This document shows, piece after piece, positions 1 to 10,915 of a stretch of 64,000 nucleotides of DNA; positions within the stretch are counted from its first letter, which is position 1, and each line of letters begins with the position of its first letter. A program made the translations under genes and the position numbers. The DNA is from JBBDMC01 sp963826055 (GTDB lineage Bacteria > Pseudomonadota > Alphaproteobacteria > Rhizobiales > Kaistiaceae): contig CAWGVO010000006.1 of NCBI GenBank assembly GCA_963826055.1, positions 62,001 through 126,000 on the forward strand. The letters run 5' to 3'. The notes below the pieces were generated by a model that searched no databases, had not been told where the DNA came from, and worked only from the letters and a program-made list of their open reading frames with translations.

Positions 1-213
1 CAAACTTATTTCGACCATAATCGGAGAAACCGGAGATTATATTGGCGTTACAGCTACGCCAGCTCGGCTTGATCTAAACAATACATTTGACAACGATAGC
101 AACCTGTGGGTCGATTTTCCCCCACGACCGCTATACAGGCCAAGACGTGTTGTTTCCTCTGAGAGAACAACGAAGTCTCGCGAACTTAAATATATTCTCA
201 CGCCCATGCCTGA
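1..213 (+). pseudogene. Z1-domain helicase-like defence protein, upstream fragment
   Basis: This is the interior of a gene that starts before the window. Read from base 2 it contains YIGVTATPARLDLNNTF followed by a WVDFP segment, the motif-rich part of Z1-domain proteins. These are superfamily II helicase-like proteins usually encoded beside MORC/MutL-type ATPases, AIPR proteins and PD-(D/E)XK nucleases in restriction-like defence operons. The frame is cut at base 213 by an IS5-family element. Removing the element and one TGA copy restores the frame, which continues PMPDTYDAPIF after base 1116. The stretch is clearly more AT-rich than the chromosome around it, which suggests transfer. The Z1 assignment is by motif recognition; a related SF2 helicase is the alternative. 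Confidence 0.7.
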
Positions 214-1116
214 GAGCGTGTTTGAGAAGGGGATTCCCAGCGTGACTGTGGCGTGATTCATCGGGTGTCGGTTTGATTCGGAGACCGACACGATGGCACG
301 CAAGAAGCGGGGTCGACGCGGATACGCGACCGACCTGACGGATGGGCAGTGGGCGCTGATCGCGCCGTTGATCCCGGAGGCTGAACCCGGGGGTCGCCCG
401 CGCAAGGCGCGGACGCGGACATTGGTCAACGCGATCCTGTATTTCCTGCGTGCCGGCATGGCCTGGCGGCTTCTGCCGCACGATTTTCCGCCCTGGCAGA
501 CGGTCTACTACTACCTGCGCCGCTGGCAGCGCGAGGGCGTCTGGGATCGCGTGCATCACGCTCTGGTCATGGCTGACCGCGAACGCGCCGGGCGCGAGGC
601 CAGCCCGAGCGCGGCGATCCTCGACAGCCAATCGGTGAAGACGGCCGATCAAAAAGGGGATCGAAGGGCTACGACGCGGGCAAGAAGATCAAGGGCCGCA
701 AGCGCCATATCCTGACCGACACCGACGGTCGGCTCCTCACCGTCCGGGTCCACTCGGCCGGCATCCAGGATCGCGATGGCGGCAAGACGGTGCTCAAGGC
801 GTCACGCGCACGATACCCTTTCGTTGAACGCGCCTTTGCCGATGGCGGCTACGCCGGTCGGCTGGTGCGCTGGGCCAGGGATAAGGCCCACATCGTCGTC
901 GAGATCGTCAAACGCGATCCGGCCACCAAGGGCTTCGAGGTGCTGCGCCGCCGCTGGGTGGTCGAGCGGACCTTCGCCTGGATCGTCAAGAACCGCCGCT
1001 TCGTCCGCGACTACGAGCAACTCACCACTGTCGCCGAAACTCTCATCACCATCGCCGCCACCGCGACACTCATCAGGCGATGGCCGTGACGCAATCACCC
1101 CTTCTCAAACACGCTC
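214..1116 (+). mobile_element. IS5-family insertion sequence (IS427/IS1031-like)
   Basis: A complete 903-bp element. Its ends are perfect 19-bp inverted repeats, GAGCGTGTTTGAGAAGGGG at 214-232 and the complement at 1098-1116. Direct copies of TGA flank it at 211-213 and 1117-1119, fitting the TNA target preference of the IS1031-like part of the IS5 family. It carries one transposase gene read through a frameshift. The flanking Z1 coding sequence joins in frame when the element is removed, so the ends are set precisely and the insertion looks recent. Confidence 0.93.
293..1089 (+). CDS. IS5-family transposase, two frames joined by -1 frameshift
   Basis: DDE transposase that moves the surrounding element. 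The first frame (293 to about 715) carries the N-terminal domain and the first catalytic Asp in AILDSQSVKT. The second frame is -1 relative to it and carries AFADGGYAG (second Asp) and RRWVVERTFAW (catalytic Glu), ending at 1089. The switch falls at the A5G4 run at 651-659, a typical slippery site; IS427-like members are known to make the full protein by programmed -1 frameshifting. Shifting there gives KGYDAGKKIKGRKRHIL, the expected linker. All catalytic residues are present, so the element is probably active. Confidence 0.88.
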
Positions 1117-1838
1117 TGACACATACGATGCTCCGATATTCGCCAGAAAAGCGTTTTTCAGTTTTCTTGTGAACGTAGCTTATCTTAACACTATGGTCAA
1201 CGAAACTGAGGAACACTATTCTATTTTAGTTCACACTAGCGGGAAGAAAATCGATCACAAAGCGGAATGGTATGTATTTGACAAAGTTGTTGCAGGACTT
1301 ATGTGGCGTCGACAACAGAAAATATCCTCAGTATGTGAGAGAGGTATGGGACATCGCCGCCAAACGCTATTCTGGCACCGACCCCAATAGTTTGACTGAG
1401 TACATATTAGAGAACATTTCGAGGTATTCTATATTCATATTGAATAGTGATCGAGATTTTATCCAACACGGCACTTCTGCGACAAATCCATCTTCGCTGT
1501 TTACTGTAATAATTGGCGGGAACATAGTCTCACGTGGCGTCACTTTTGAAAATCTTCTGTCGATGTTTTTCACGCGAGACGTCAAACAGAAAATGCAGCA
1601 GGACACATATATCCAGCGGGCGCGAATGTTTAGCTCGAGAGGAGGATATCTTCGATTTTTTGAATTGACGATACCTCGGAGTTTGCTGCGGGATTGGAAC
1701 TGGTGCTTCGTGTTTCACCGTCTCGCTTTGGAGGCAATTGGTAGAAGCATGAGCTCTGTCTGGTTGAGCGACGATCGGATAGCTGCAGTTGCCAGCTCCA
1801 GCATCGATCGATCCACGGTTGACCAGAGCAGATTCGAC
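1117..1838 (+). pseudogene. Z1-domain protein, downstream fragment
   Basis: Continuation of the interrupted Z1 gene. From 1117 it reads DTYDAPIFARKAFFSFLVN and HYSILVHTSGKKIDHKA, then loses frame near 1280-1300. The next frame (from about 1272) gives GGNIVSRGVTFENLLSMFF and QDTYIQRARMFSSRGGY, the C-terminal helicase-like motifs typical of Z1 proteins. The end is lost where it meets the IS630 remnant, so the last 30 or so residues before 1838 may not be original. The gene is therefore broken three ways: insertion, frameshift and truncation. Function, if it once had one here, was probably anti-phage; no partner genes remain in the window. Confidence 0.72.
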
Positions 1839-2791
1839 TTACTCCGGGTCATAACCGGCAGCCTGGAAGTAGTTGCGACATTCGGTTGGTGAGAACTGAG
1901 TGGAGGCAATCGGCGACTAGGGTCCAGAGGTCGTCGATGGTTCGGGCAGCAGCCTTACGCAGCAGTGCCTTGAGCTTGGCGAAGGCCATCTCGATGGGAT
2001 TGAAGTCGGGCGAGTAAGGCGGCAGCAGGAGAAGTCTGGCACCGGCGCTTTCGATCGCCTGACGGACGCCAGAGACCTTGTGGGCGGGAAGATTGTCCAT
2101 GATGACGAAGTCGTCGGGGGCGAGTTCCGGCACCAGCACCTGTTCGACGTAAGCGAGGAAGGCCGGCCCGTTCATGGCGCCGTCGAGCAGCATCGGCGCT
2201 GCCAGGCCGGTGAGGCGCAGCCCGGCGGTGAAGGTGGTGGTCTTCCAATGACCGTGAGGGATCGATGCCCGGCAGCGTTCACCCTCTTCGCCCGGCCGCG
2301 CAAGCGCGCCATCCGGGTCGAGGCCGCAGTCTCGTCGACGAAGATCAGTCGCGCCGGGTCGAGATCGAGTTGGCCGTGGAACCAGGCCCGCCGGCGAGCC
2401 TTCACATCCGGCCGTTGCTGCTCGCTGGCATGCGCCGTCTTTTTTTGTACGTGATGCCGCGCCTGGCGAGGAACATCCACACCGTCGAAGGCACGACGCG
2501 CACACCACGATCCCGCGCCAGCCGCTCGCTAATCTCGGCCAGCGTGATGTCCGGTGTCGCCTCGATCGGGCCGAGGATGAACCTCTCGTGCGGATCGAGC
2601 CTGGAGCGCGACGGCTGACCTTGCTTGCGAGCCGTCGTCTCGCCGGTCGCCCGATAGCGCCGATACCACCGCCCCGAAGTCGAAATGCCGACTTTAAACC
2701 GCCGCGCCGCCTCTGGCGTCGAAATCCCTTCCGAGATCGCCTGGATCACCCGACCGCGAAGGTCGCCACTCAAGCTGCGCGTCATCCTCAT
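1839..2791 (-). pseudogene. IS630-family transposase, degenerate
   Basis: Three frames on the minus strand together make one IS630-type transposase. The N-terminal helix-turn-helix part (GDLRGRVIQAISEGISTPEA) starts at 2791 or 2785 behind a GGAGGAG ribosome site. The middle frame has LIFVDETAAS (first Asp), and the third frame has VIMDNLPAHK and LLPPYSPDFNPIE (second Asp and Glu). The first switch is at a run of seven A (2440-2446) and may be programmed. The others, near 2295 and near 1870, look like damage; the natural C-terminus NYFQAAGYDPE ends with TAA at 1839-1841. One end seems to lie in CTAG at 2880-2883; I could not find the matching left end. Confidence 0.8.
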
Positions 2792-3069
2792 CTCCTCCGC
2801 AAATCACCACGGGAAGATTGAATCAGACAACACCGCTCACTGGAATCCCAATCCCGAAACTGCGTTCACTGAAAACGCTCTAGACTAGATTCAGAATGGC
2901 GCGGGAAGTCGTCCTGACCTTTGCCAAGGCGTAGAACTACCGCATCCGAACGTAGCCCGGAATCCCGGAAATGCCGTCGCGCACGCCAACGTGCTCGCCA
3001 ATTCTGAGCTGACGGGCAGTCTATAGGAACGCCCCGTCGGTCATAGAAAGAGGACATAGCCGCGAGGAA
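2792..3069. other. Island remnant without recognisable gene
   Basis: This stretch lies between the IS630 transposase start and the region behind rpoD. It includes the likely IS630 terminus near 2880-2883, reading as AGCGTTTTCAGTGAACGC inward from CTAG on the minus strand. The remaining bases have only short open frames with no convincing ribosome site or family signature. Confidence 0.4.
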
Positions 3070-3204
3070 TCACACAGACGCACCCGGGAACTGCTCAAGA
3101 CTGTGATACCAAGTCCCTTGGTAGTGGTACAAAACGTGACGCGCCGGAATTCCCCATTCCTTCTGCAAGGCTCGTCCCAGTTGCTCCGCGGTCTCGTCAT
3201 TACC
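3070..3204 (-). pseudogene. Short orphan coding remnant behind rpoD
   Basis: Directly after the second rpoD-like tail, in the same frame, lies a start-less open stretch of 44 codons ending with TGA at 3070. It is rich in Trp, Tyr and His (for example WGIPARHVLYHYQGTWYH), which looks like real protein rather than random translation. I do not recognise the family. It could be the C-terminus of a displaced gene or island sequence. An ATG at 3200 opens a different frame that looks less protein-like. Confidence 0.25.
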
Positions 3205-5364
<2,160 letters not shown>

Positions 5365-5536
5365 ATATCTCTCCGCCAAAGCGCCCCGCGCCGGCCTCAG
5401 CCGCCGCGACGGGTGCGCTCAAACCCCTGTCAAACTGCCCAAAATTGCCGGTGGCCGCCCGAAGCCCCGCACCCTAGCCCTGCCGCCTTAAGCCACGCTT
5501 AACCGTATCCGGCCGCCCCGGCAACGTTTCTCCCGT

Positions 5537-7465
5537 TCAAAAGACCTTTGCCTGCCGCCCCGAGGATGCTCCGAATCCTTCGATCAAAGCCTCGGTTCCC
5601 TCACTGTTCACCAGCTGGTTCTTGATATCGACCAGACGCTCGTGGTTGGCGTCGCTGGGGTCGCTGGCCAGCGCCGCCTCGGCGTCCCTGAGTTCCCTAT
5701 GTAACGTCCGCTCCCGCCGCTGCAAGGTCAAGGCCTGCAGCCAGCCTTCCCCGGCGTCGCTGTCGGCGGCGGCCGGGGCGGCCTCCCAGTAGCCCGCTGC
5801 GGCAATCTGCCCGTCGAGGCGCCGGATCAGCTCCCCTAACGGGCCCGCCGAAAGGGCCGCGCGCAGCCCCTCGCCGTCCGCCGCCTCGCCGTGGGAGACG
5901 ATTTCCAGCACAGCCCCGCGCAACCGGTCCAGCGCCGGCTGGGTCAGCTCGGTATGGGCGAAATCGTCCAGGTGGGCGGCAAGCAGCGCCGGATGGTTGA
6001 CCATGGTCATCACCAGCACGACCTCGCGCAGCGGATAGGCGGCGCGGCCCGTGATGAGGGTGCTCTGGCGGAGGCGCTCCGAGACCGGGATGCCGCCGTA
6101 GGGCTGGGGCCGGGCGGACGGGAACCGGTCGCCATACCGGCCGGACCGCGGGGCGCGCCCGCGCTCTCCCCGCCCCTGTCGCCGCTCGCGCGGCGGCGGA
6201 CCGAAAAACGCCGTCACCCGCTCGGCAAAGGCCTGGGCGTAGTGGCGGCGCACGGTATCGTCGCCGATGGCGCGGGCGATGGCCTGCAGGCGCGCCTCCA
6301 GCGCGGCGCGGCGTTCCGGCGTTTCGAAAACGCCGGCCTCGGTTTCGCGCGCCCAGATGAGATCGACCAGCGGGCGGGCGGCGCCGATGACCGACGCCAT
6401 GGCGTCGCGACCGGCGGCGCGCACGAGGTCGTCCGGGTCCTGTCCCGCCGGCAGCAGGGCGAAGCGCAGGCTGCGGCCGGGCTCGAGCAGCGGCAGCGCG
6501 AGGTCCGCCGCGCGGTGGGCGGCGCGCAGACCGGCGGCATCACCGTCGAAGCAGAGGATCGGCTCGTCCGCCATCCGCCACAGGATCTGGAGCTGCCGTT
6601 CGGTGAGCGCCGTGCCGAGCGGCGCCACCGTGTGGGCGAAGCCGGCGGCGACCATGCGGATCACGTCGACGTAGCCCTCGACCGCGATCACCGTGCCGGC
6701 GTCGCGGGCGGCGTTGCGGGCGCTGGCGCCGTTGTAGAGCAGCGAACCCTTGTGGAAGAGCTCGGTCTCCGGCGAGTTCAGGTACTTGGCCGGCGCGTCG
6801 GCGCTGAGCGCCCGCCCGCCGAAGCCGACGATGCGGCCCTTGAAGTCGGTGATCGGAAAGATGACGCGGTCGCGGAAGCGATCGAACGAGACCGGGTGAT
6901 CGTCGCCGGCGATGAGCAGGCCGGCCGCGATCATGCTGTCCTGGCCGATGCCCTCGCCGGAAAGGTGCTGCTTGAGCGCGGACCGGTCGGCGCGGGCATA
7001 GCCGATGCGGAAGGCGCGCTGGATGTCGGGGCCGAGGTCGCGGGAGAGAAGGTAGCCGCGCGCGGCGGCGCCGGCCGCGCTCTGCAAGCTCTCCTCGAAG
7101 AACCGGGCGGCGGCCTCCAGCACGTCGTAGAGGGAGGCGCGTTCCTTTTCGCGCTCCTCGGCCTGAGGGTCGCGCGCCGGCAGCGGCACCCCCGCCTCGC
7201 CCGCCAGCCGCTCCACCGCCTCGGGGAAGGAAAGCCCCTCGGTCTCCATCAGGAAGGTGAAGATGTCGCCGTTCTTGCCGGCCGAGAAGTCGAACCACCG
7301 GCCCTTGGTGTCGTTGACGAAGAAGGACGGCGTCTTTTCGGCGTTGAACGGCGACAAACCGGCGTATTCCCGGCCCTGCTTCTTCAGGCGCACGCGACGG
7401 CCGACGACCGCCGAGGCCGGCAGCCGCTGACGGATCTCTTCAAGGAAGGAGTCGGGGTATCGCAT
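5537..7465 (-). CDS. dnaG: DNA primase DnaG
   Basis: Makes RNA primers for replication. About 642 residues, with an N-terminal CHC2-type domain (residues 1-90), a TOPRIM catalytic core (VEGYVDVIRM and CFDGDAAG) and a C-terminal helicase-binding region (from about 450). The start MRYPDSFLEEI at 7465 matches the family; an ATG nine codons earlier is possible. Oddity: the zinc-binding positions are all substituted. The stretch reads GLSPFNAEKTPSF and FDFSAGKNGD where the usual protein has CPFH and CFGCGAHG, so no zinc can be held there. I recall similar zinc-less DnaG in some Rhizobiales. The usual dnaG-rpoD order suggests co-transcription, with 172 bases between them. Confidence 0.95.
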   Translation of the reverse strand: MRYPDSFLEEIRQRLPASAVVGRRVRLKKQGREYAGLSPFNAEKTPSFFVNDTKGRWFDFSAGKNGDIFTFLMETEGLSFPEAVERLAGEAGVPLPARDPQAEEREKERASLYDVLEAAARFFEESLQSAAGAAARGYLLSRDLGPDIQRAFRIGYARADRSALKQHLSGEGIGQDSMIAAGLLIAGDDHPVSFDRFRDRVIFPITDFKGRIVGFGGRALSADAPAKYLNSPETELFHKGSLLYNGASARNAARDAGTVIAVEGYVDVIRMVAAGFAHTVAPLGTALTERQLQILWRMADEPILCFDGDAAGLRAAHRAADLALPLLEPGRSLRFALLPAGQDPDDLVRAAGRDAMASVIGAARPLVDLIWARETEAGVFETPERRAALEARLQAIARAIGDDTVRRHYAQAFAERVTAFFGPPPRERRQGRGERGRAPRSGRYGDRFPSARPQPYGGIPVSERLRQSTLITGRAAYPLREVVLVMTMVNHPALLAAHLDDFAHTELTQPALDRLRGAVLEIVSHGEAADGEGLRAALSAGPLGELIRRLDGQIAAAGYWEAAPAAADSDAGEGWLQALTLQRRERTLHRELRDAEAALASDPSDANHERLVDIKNQLVNSEGTEALIEGFGASSGRQAKVF

Positions 7466-7640
7466 CAGGGGTGATTCGCCGCCTTGGCGCATTATAGGGC
7501 GGCGGAACCGGGCGGCCGCATGACACCTCTGTGGCGGCGGCGTGGCGGCCGGTTGTCCTAGTTATCCACAGGGGGGCGCGGATGGCCAAAATCGGGGCAG
7601 GCGCCAGCCCCCGGGACCTGCCCGCGTTGCTGGAGCGCCG

Positions 7641-7961
7641 TTAGCGCCCCGGCGCCCGGTATTCGACCTTCTTCTTGATCGCCTCGTTGGTCTCTTCGAC
7701 ACTGAGAAGCGCGGTCGTTTTGGTTCGCACCAGTCCGGTATCCGAAATGTGCATGGCCAGCGCGGTCGCCGTCACGACGTCCGGCAAGTCGACGAGAGCC
7801 AGAACGTCGTGCTCGCCGAGGCTGAAGTAGAACGCCTCGAGCTTGCCGCCGAGGCCCTTGACGGCCTTGGCAACCGCCGCCTGCCGGCCAGATGCCGTAT
7901 CTTTTTCGACTCCCTTCATGCCTTCGCCGGAAAGGTTCGCCTGGATCAAATACTTCGCCAT
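7641..7961 (-). CDS. GYD-domain protein
   Basis: Small cytoplasmic protein of 106 residues with the ferredoxin-like fold of the GYD family (MAKYLIQANLSGEGMKGV at the start, GEHDVLALVDLPD in the centre). The family has no firmly assigned reaction. The start at ATG 7961 is chosen because GGAG lies eight bases upstream; a GTG three codons earlier is also open. It stands alone between dnaG and an ABC transporter operon. Confidence 0.85.
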   Translation of the reverse strand: MAKYLIQANLSGEGMKGVEKDTASGRQAAVAKAVKGLGGKLEAFYFSLGEHDVLALVDLPDVVTATALAMHISDTGLVRTKTTALLSVEETNEAIKKKVEYRAPGR

Positions 7962-8109
7962 GGAAGTCACTCCGTTCAGCTGACGACGCCCGGCGAAAAA
8001 TACCGCCGGTCCAGGTGCGAAAAACGGGGCGCACGAAAATAAATACCGCTTGCGTTGCCGCCGATCTTGCGCCTTGAGCGGCGCTCCGCCGGGACCAGCC
8101 TCCCCGCCC

Positions 8110-8925
8110 CTACCGCTGCGCGTGGCGGGTGATGCGGCGCTCGATGGCCGCGACCACGTGGCTGAGCACCTCGACGGTCACCAGGTAGAGCACCGCCGCC
8201 CATAGGTAGAAGGAGAGGTCGTAGGTCTTGGAAAAGACGAAGCGCGTCTGGCCCATGAGGTCCAGCACGGTGACGATGCTGGCGATCGCCGACGCCTTGA
8301 TGAGCAGGACGACTTCGTTGCCGTAGGGCCTGAGCGCCGTCACCAGCGCCTGCGGCAGGATGATCTTGCGCAGCGTCAGCAGCGGGTGGAGCCCCAGCGC
8401 CGCCGCCCCCTCCCACTGGCCGCGTCCGACGTTGCGGATGGCGCCCGACAGGATCTCCGACTGATAGGCCGCCGTGTTGAGCGTGAACGAGAGCGCCGCG
8501 CAGTTGAACGCGCTCTTGAAGAACCACCAGATACCGATCGCCCTCAGCTCGTGGGAGAACTGGCCTGCCCCGTAATAGATCAGGAAGAGCTGGGCGATCA
8601 GCGGCGTACCGCGGAAGAAATACGAAAAGGCGTAGGCGACGGTGCCCGCGATGGGGTTGGCGGAGAGGCGCATGGCGGCGACCGGCAGCGACAGCACGGC
8701 CCCGGCCACCAGCGACACCGCCACCAGCCTCAGCGTCGTCCCGAACCCGGTGAGGATGCGGGCACCGTACGTGGCCATGCGTTCGGCATCGAGGCTTTGC
8801 GCCAGGGCGTAGACGATCGCCACCCCGACCAGGACCCAGATGACGATCAGCACGACTCCGGCCGGCGTCACGCTGGCAAAGCGACCCGCCGGCGGCGGCC
8901 GTTCGGTTGCGACCGCGTCGGTCAT
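8110..8925 (-). CDS. Polar amino-acid ABC transporter permease, HisM type
   Basis: Inner-membrane permease of 271 residues for basic amino acids. It has several hydrophobic segments (first near residues 22-45) and the family EAA loop in IRNVGRGQWEGAAALGLH. It is the last gene of a three-gene operon on the minus strand. Its ATG overlaps the stop of the previous permease by four bases (ATGA), which points to translational coupling. The two permeases form the channel that takes substrate from the periplasmic binding protein encoded upstream. No ATPase gene is nearby, so the energy subunit must come from elsewhere. Confidence 0.9.
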   Translation of the reverse strand: MTDAVATERPPPAGRFASVTPAGVVLIVIWVLVGVAIVYALAQSLDAERMATYGARILTGFGTTLRLVAVSLVAGAVLSLPVAAMRLSANPIAGTVAYAFSYFFRGTPLIAQLFLIYYGAGQFSHELRAIGIWWFFKSAFNCAALSFTLNTAAYQSEILSGAIRNVGRGQWEGAAALGLHPLLTLRKIILPQALVTALRPYGNEVVLLIKASAIASIVTVLDLMGQTRFVFSKTYDLSFYLWAAVLYLVTVEVLSHVVAAIERRITRHAQR

Positions 8926-9635
8926 CGGCGTGCACTCACCCCGCGCGATGCCCAGGCGTTGATCCGCCAGATGCCGGCCGACGAGATGACCGACATCAGC
9001 AGGTAGATCAGGCAGGCGACGGCGTAGAAGAAGAACGGCTCCTTGGTCGCGCTGACCGCAATCTGCGTCTCGCGCAGGAGATCGTTGAGGGTGATGACCG
9101 AGACGAGCGCGGTGTCCTTCATCACGTTCAGCCAGAGATTGGAAAGACCGGGCAGCGCCAGCCGGATGAGCTGGGGCAGGATCACCAGCCGCATCAGTTG
9201 CATCCGCCTGAGGCCGAGGGCATGGGCACCCTCGTACTGGCCGACCGAAATCCCCGCGAACGCCGACAGGAACACCTCGCTGGTGTAGCTCGACAGCACC
9301 AGGCCGAGCGCCACCATGCCGGAAAGGAACGGGCTGATCTCGAACGTGGTGTCGAAGAGCGCCCTCGCCAGCACCGAGACGGAGGCCTGGGCGCCGTAGT
9401 AGACGACGAACAGGGTCAGCAGCTCGGGCAGGCCGCGGAAGAGCGTGGTGTAGAGGCGCCCGGACAGGCGCACCAGCGGATCGGTGGACCGCTTGGCGAG
9501 CGCCACGAAGAAACCGATGGCGACACCGAGCGGCAGCGTGGCGAGCGCCAGGCTGATGGTGACGGCCGTTCCCGCGGCAAGCTCGTCGGCCCACCCATCC
9601 GGGCCCCAGCGGAGAAGGTCGAGAAGGTTCTGCAA
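8922..9635 (-). CDS. Polar amino-acid ABC transporter permease, HisQ type
   Basis: Second permease subunit, 237 residues, with about five membrane spans and the EAA loop AGISVGQYEGAHALGLRRMQ. The best start is TTG at 9635 (MQNLLDLLRWGPDG) behind a GGGGA sequence; no ATG or GTG in this frame lies close by. It overlaps the downstream permease by four bases. Together with the binding protein at 9726-10505 it forms a histidine/arginine/ornithine-type importer. Confidence 0.88.
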   Translation of the reverse strand: MQNLLDLLRWGPDGWADELAAGTAVTISLALATLPLGVAIGFFVALAKRSTDPLVRLSGRLYTTLFRGLPELLTLFVVYYGAQASVSVLARALFDTTFEISPFLSGMVALGLVLSSYTSEVFLSAFAGISVGQYEGAHALGLRRMQLMRLVILPQLIRLALPGLSNLWLNVMKDTALVSVITLNDLLRETQIAVSATKEPFFFYAVACLIYLLMSVISSAGIWRINAWASRGVSARR

Positions 9636-9725
9636 TATCCCCGGACCGGTACCTTCAGGAAGTGATGCGGGCGGGCGATCGACCGGCAGCCCGCGCGATG
9701 CGGGCTGCGCGGTCGCCTCAGGCCG

Positions 9726-10505
9726 CTATTCGCCGTAGGCGTCGAACTTGAAGTATTTGTCGTTGATCTGCTTGTAGGTCCCGTTGGCGCGGATCGCGGC
9801 GATCGCCTTGTTGAACATCTCCTTCAGGTCGGTGTCTTCCTTGCGCAGGCCGATACCCGTTCCGATGCCGTGAATCTCGGGGACGAGCTTGATCTGGCCG
9901 AGCAGCTTGCAGCAGGCTCCGTCGGGTGAATCGAGCCAGTCGCTGAGCACCACGATGTCGTCCATCGCCGCGTCGAGACGACCGCTGTCGAGGTCGAGCT
10001 TGTAGTCGTCGGCGGTCTTGTAGTAGCGCGTCTCGGAATCCTTGTAGACCTGCTCGGCATAGGTGGCGTGGGTGGTCGACGACTGCACGCCGATCGAATG
10101 GCCGGCGAGGTCCTGCGGCGTGATCCCCTTGATGTCGCTGTCCTTCGGCACCGCGATCGCCGGCGGCGTGTTGTAGATCTTGTTGCTGAAATCGATGGTC
10201 TTCAGGCGCTCCTCCGTGACCGACATGGAGGAGAGGATCGCGTCGATCTTGCCGGCGGTGAGCGCCGGGATGATGCCGTCCCAATCCTGGTTCGACCACT
10301 CGCACGTGATCTTCAATTCGGCGCACAGAGCGTTGCCGATCTCGACGTCAAACCCGATGATGTTGCCCGCCGCGTCCTGGGATTCGAACGGCGGGTAGGT
10401 AGCGTCCGTGCCAAAACGGACGACGGTCCAATCCTTGGCCGCCGCCTGACCGGCTGTTGCGAGTAGAACTGCGGCGACGGCGAATAGTCTGGCTGACGTG
10501 TGCAT
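9726..10505 (-). CDS. Periplasmic basic amino-acid binding protein, HisJ/ArgT type
   Basis: Solute-binding protein of 259 residues that captures lysine, arginine, ornithine or histidine for the ABC importer. A signal peptide ends near QAAAKDW (residue 24). The mature part begins VRFGTDATYPPFESQDAAG and has the SBP family-3 signature GFDVEIGNALCAEL. The two cysteines in DGACCKLLG are unusual in arrangement. The start ATG at 10505 is preceded by GGGGGAG. It is the first gene of the operon; the promoter must lie in 10506-10915. Confidence 0.9.
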   Translation of the reverse strand: MHTSARLFAVAAVLLATAGQAAAKDWTVVRFGTDATYPPFESQDAAGNIIGFDVEIGNALCAELKITCEWSNQDWDGIIPALTAGKIDAILSSMSVTEERLKTIDFSNKIYNTPPAIAVPKDSDIKGITPQDLAGHSIGVQSSTTHATYAEQVYKDSETRYYKTADDYKLDLDSGRLDAAMDDIVVLSDWLDSPDGACCKLLGQIKLVPEIHGIGTGIGLRKEDTDLKEMFNKAIAAIRANGTYKQINDKYFKFDAYGE

Positions 10506-10915
10506 CACGGCTCCCCCTGACGCTGTTCAATACACTTGGCTGCCCTCGATGAACCGGCCGAGGCGACCGAAACCCGAAGAAGAAGCGCGGCCATCTTCCC
10601 ATCAAAATCGCGGCCGACGCAACGTTTCGGAAGCAAAGTTGATGCCGCCGGACGGCGCGCCCCGCCCGGAAACGCCGCGCTCAACCGCAACGGGCAAAGT
10701 CGATCGGTGGGAAAATCGTCCGCCGACCATCGGTAGACTGACCTGTGTCAAATTCCTGTCACGACGACATTGCACATTGTCTGAGCAGTTACCGGTCCCT
10801 ATGTGCGGGATTGTGGGAGTGACAATTCACCGTGCTCGAGCAGCGGTGAGCCTTCGAGGCGGCGTTCGGGAGGAAGGCTTGTCCCCGCTCCGGCACTTCA
10901 AGAGGAGGGCGTGTC
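10506..10915. other. Divergent intergenic region between ABC operon and phasin-like gene
   Basis: 410 bases with no convincing gene. It must hold the promoter of the amino-acid transporter (leftward) and of the phasin-like gene (rightward). An AT-richer patch around 10739-10790 is the most promoter-like part. I cannot name a specific box. Confidence 0.5.

Noticed and set aside
2866..3057. A 63-codon open frame on the minus strand
   Set aside because: No ribosome site, poor protein-like composition, and it overlaps island debris.
5891..7474. A 527-codon plus-strand frame opposite dnaG
   Set aside because: Antisense shadow with Arg/Gly/Ala bias; dnaG motifs are clear on the other strand.
10801..10860. 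ATG with the residues MCGIVGVTI, like the start of a glutamine amidotransferase
   Set aside because: The similarity ends after six residues and the frame continues into Arg-rich sequence out of phase with the phasin-like gene.
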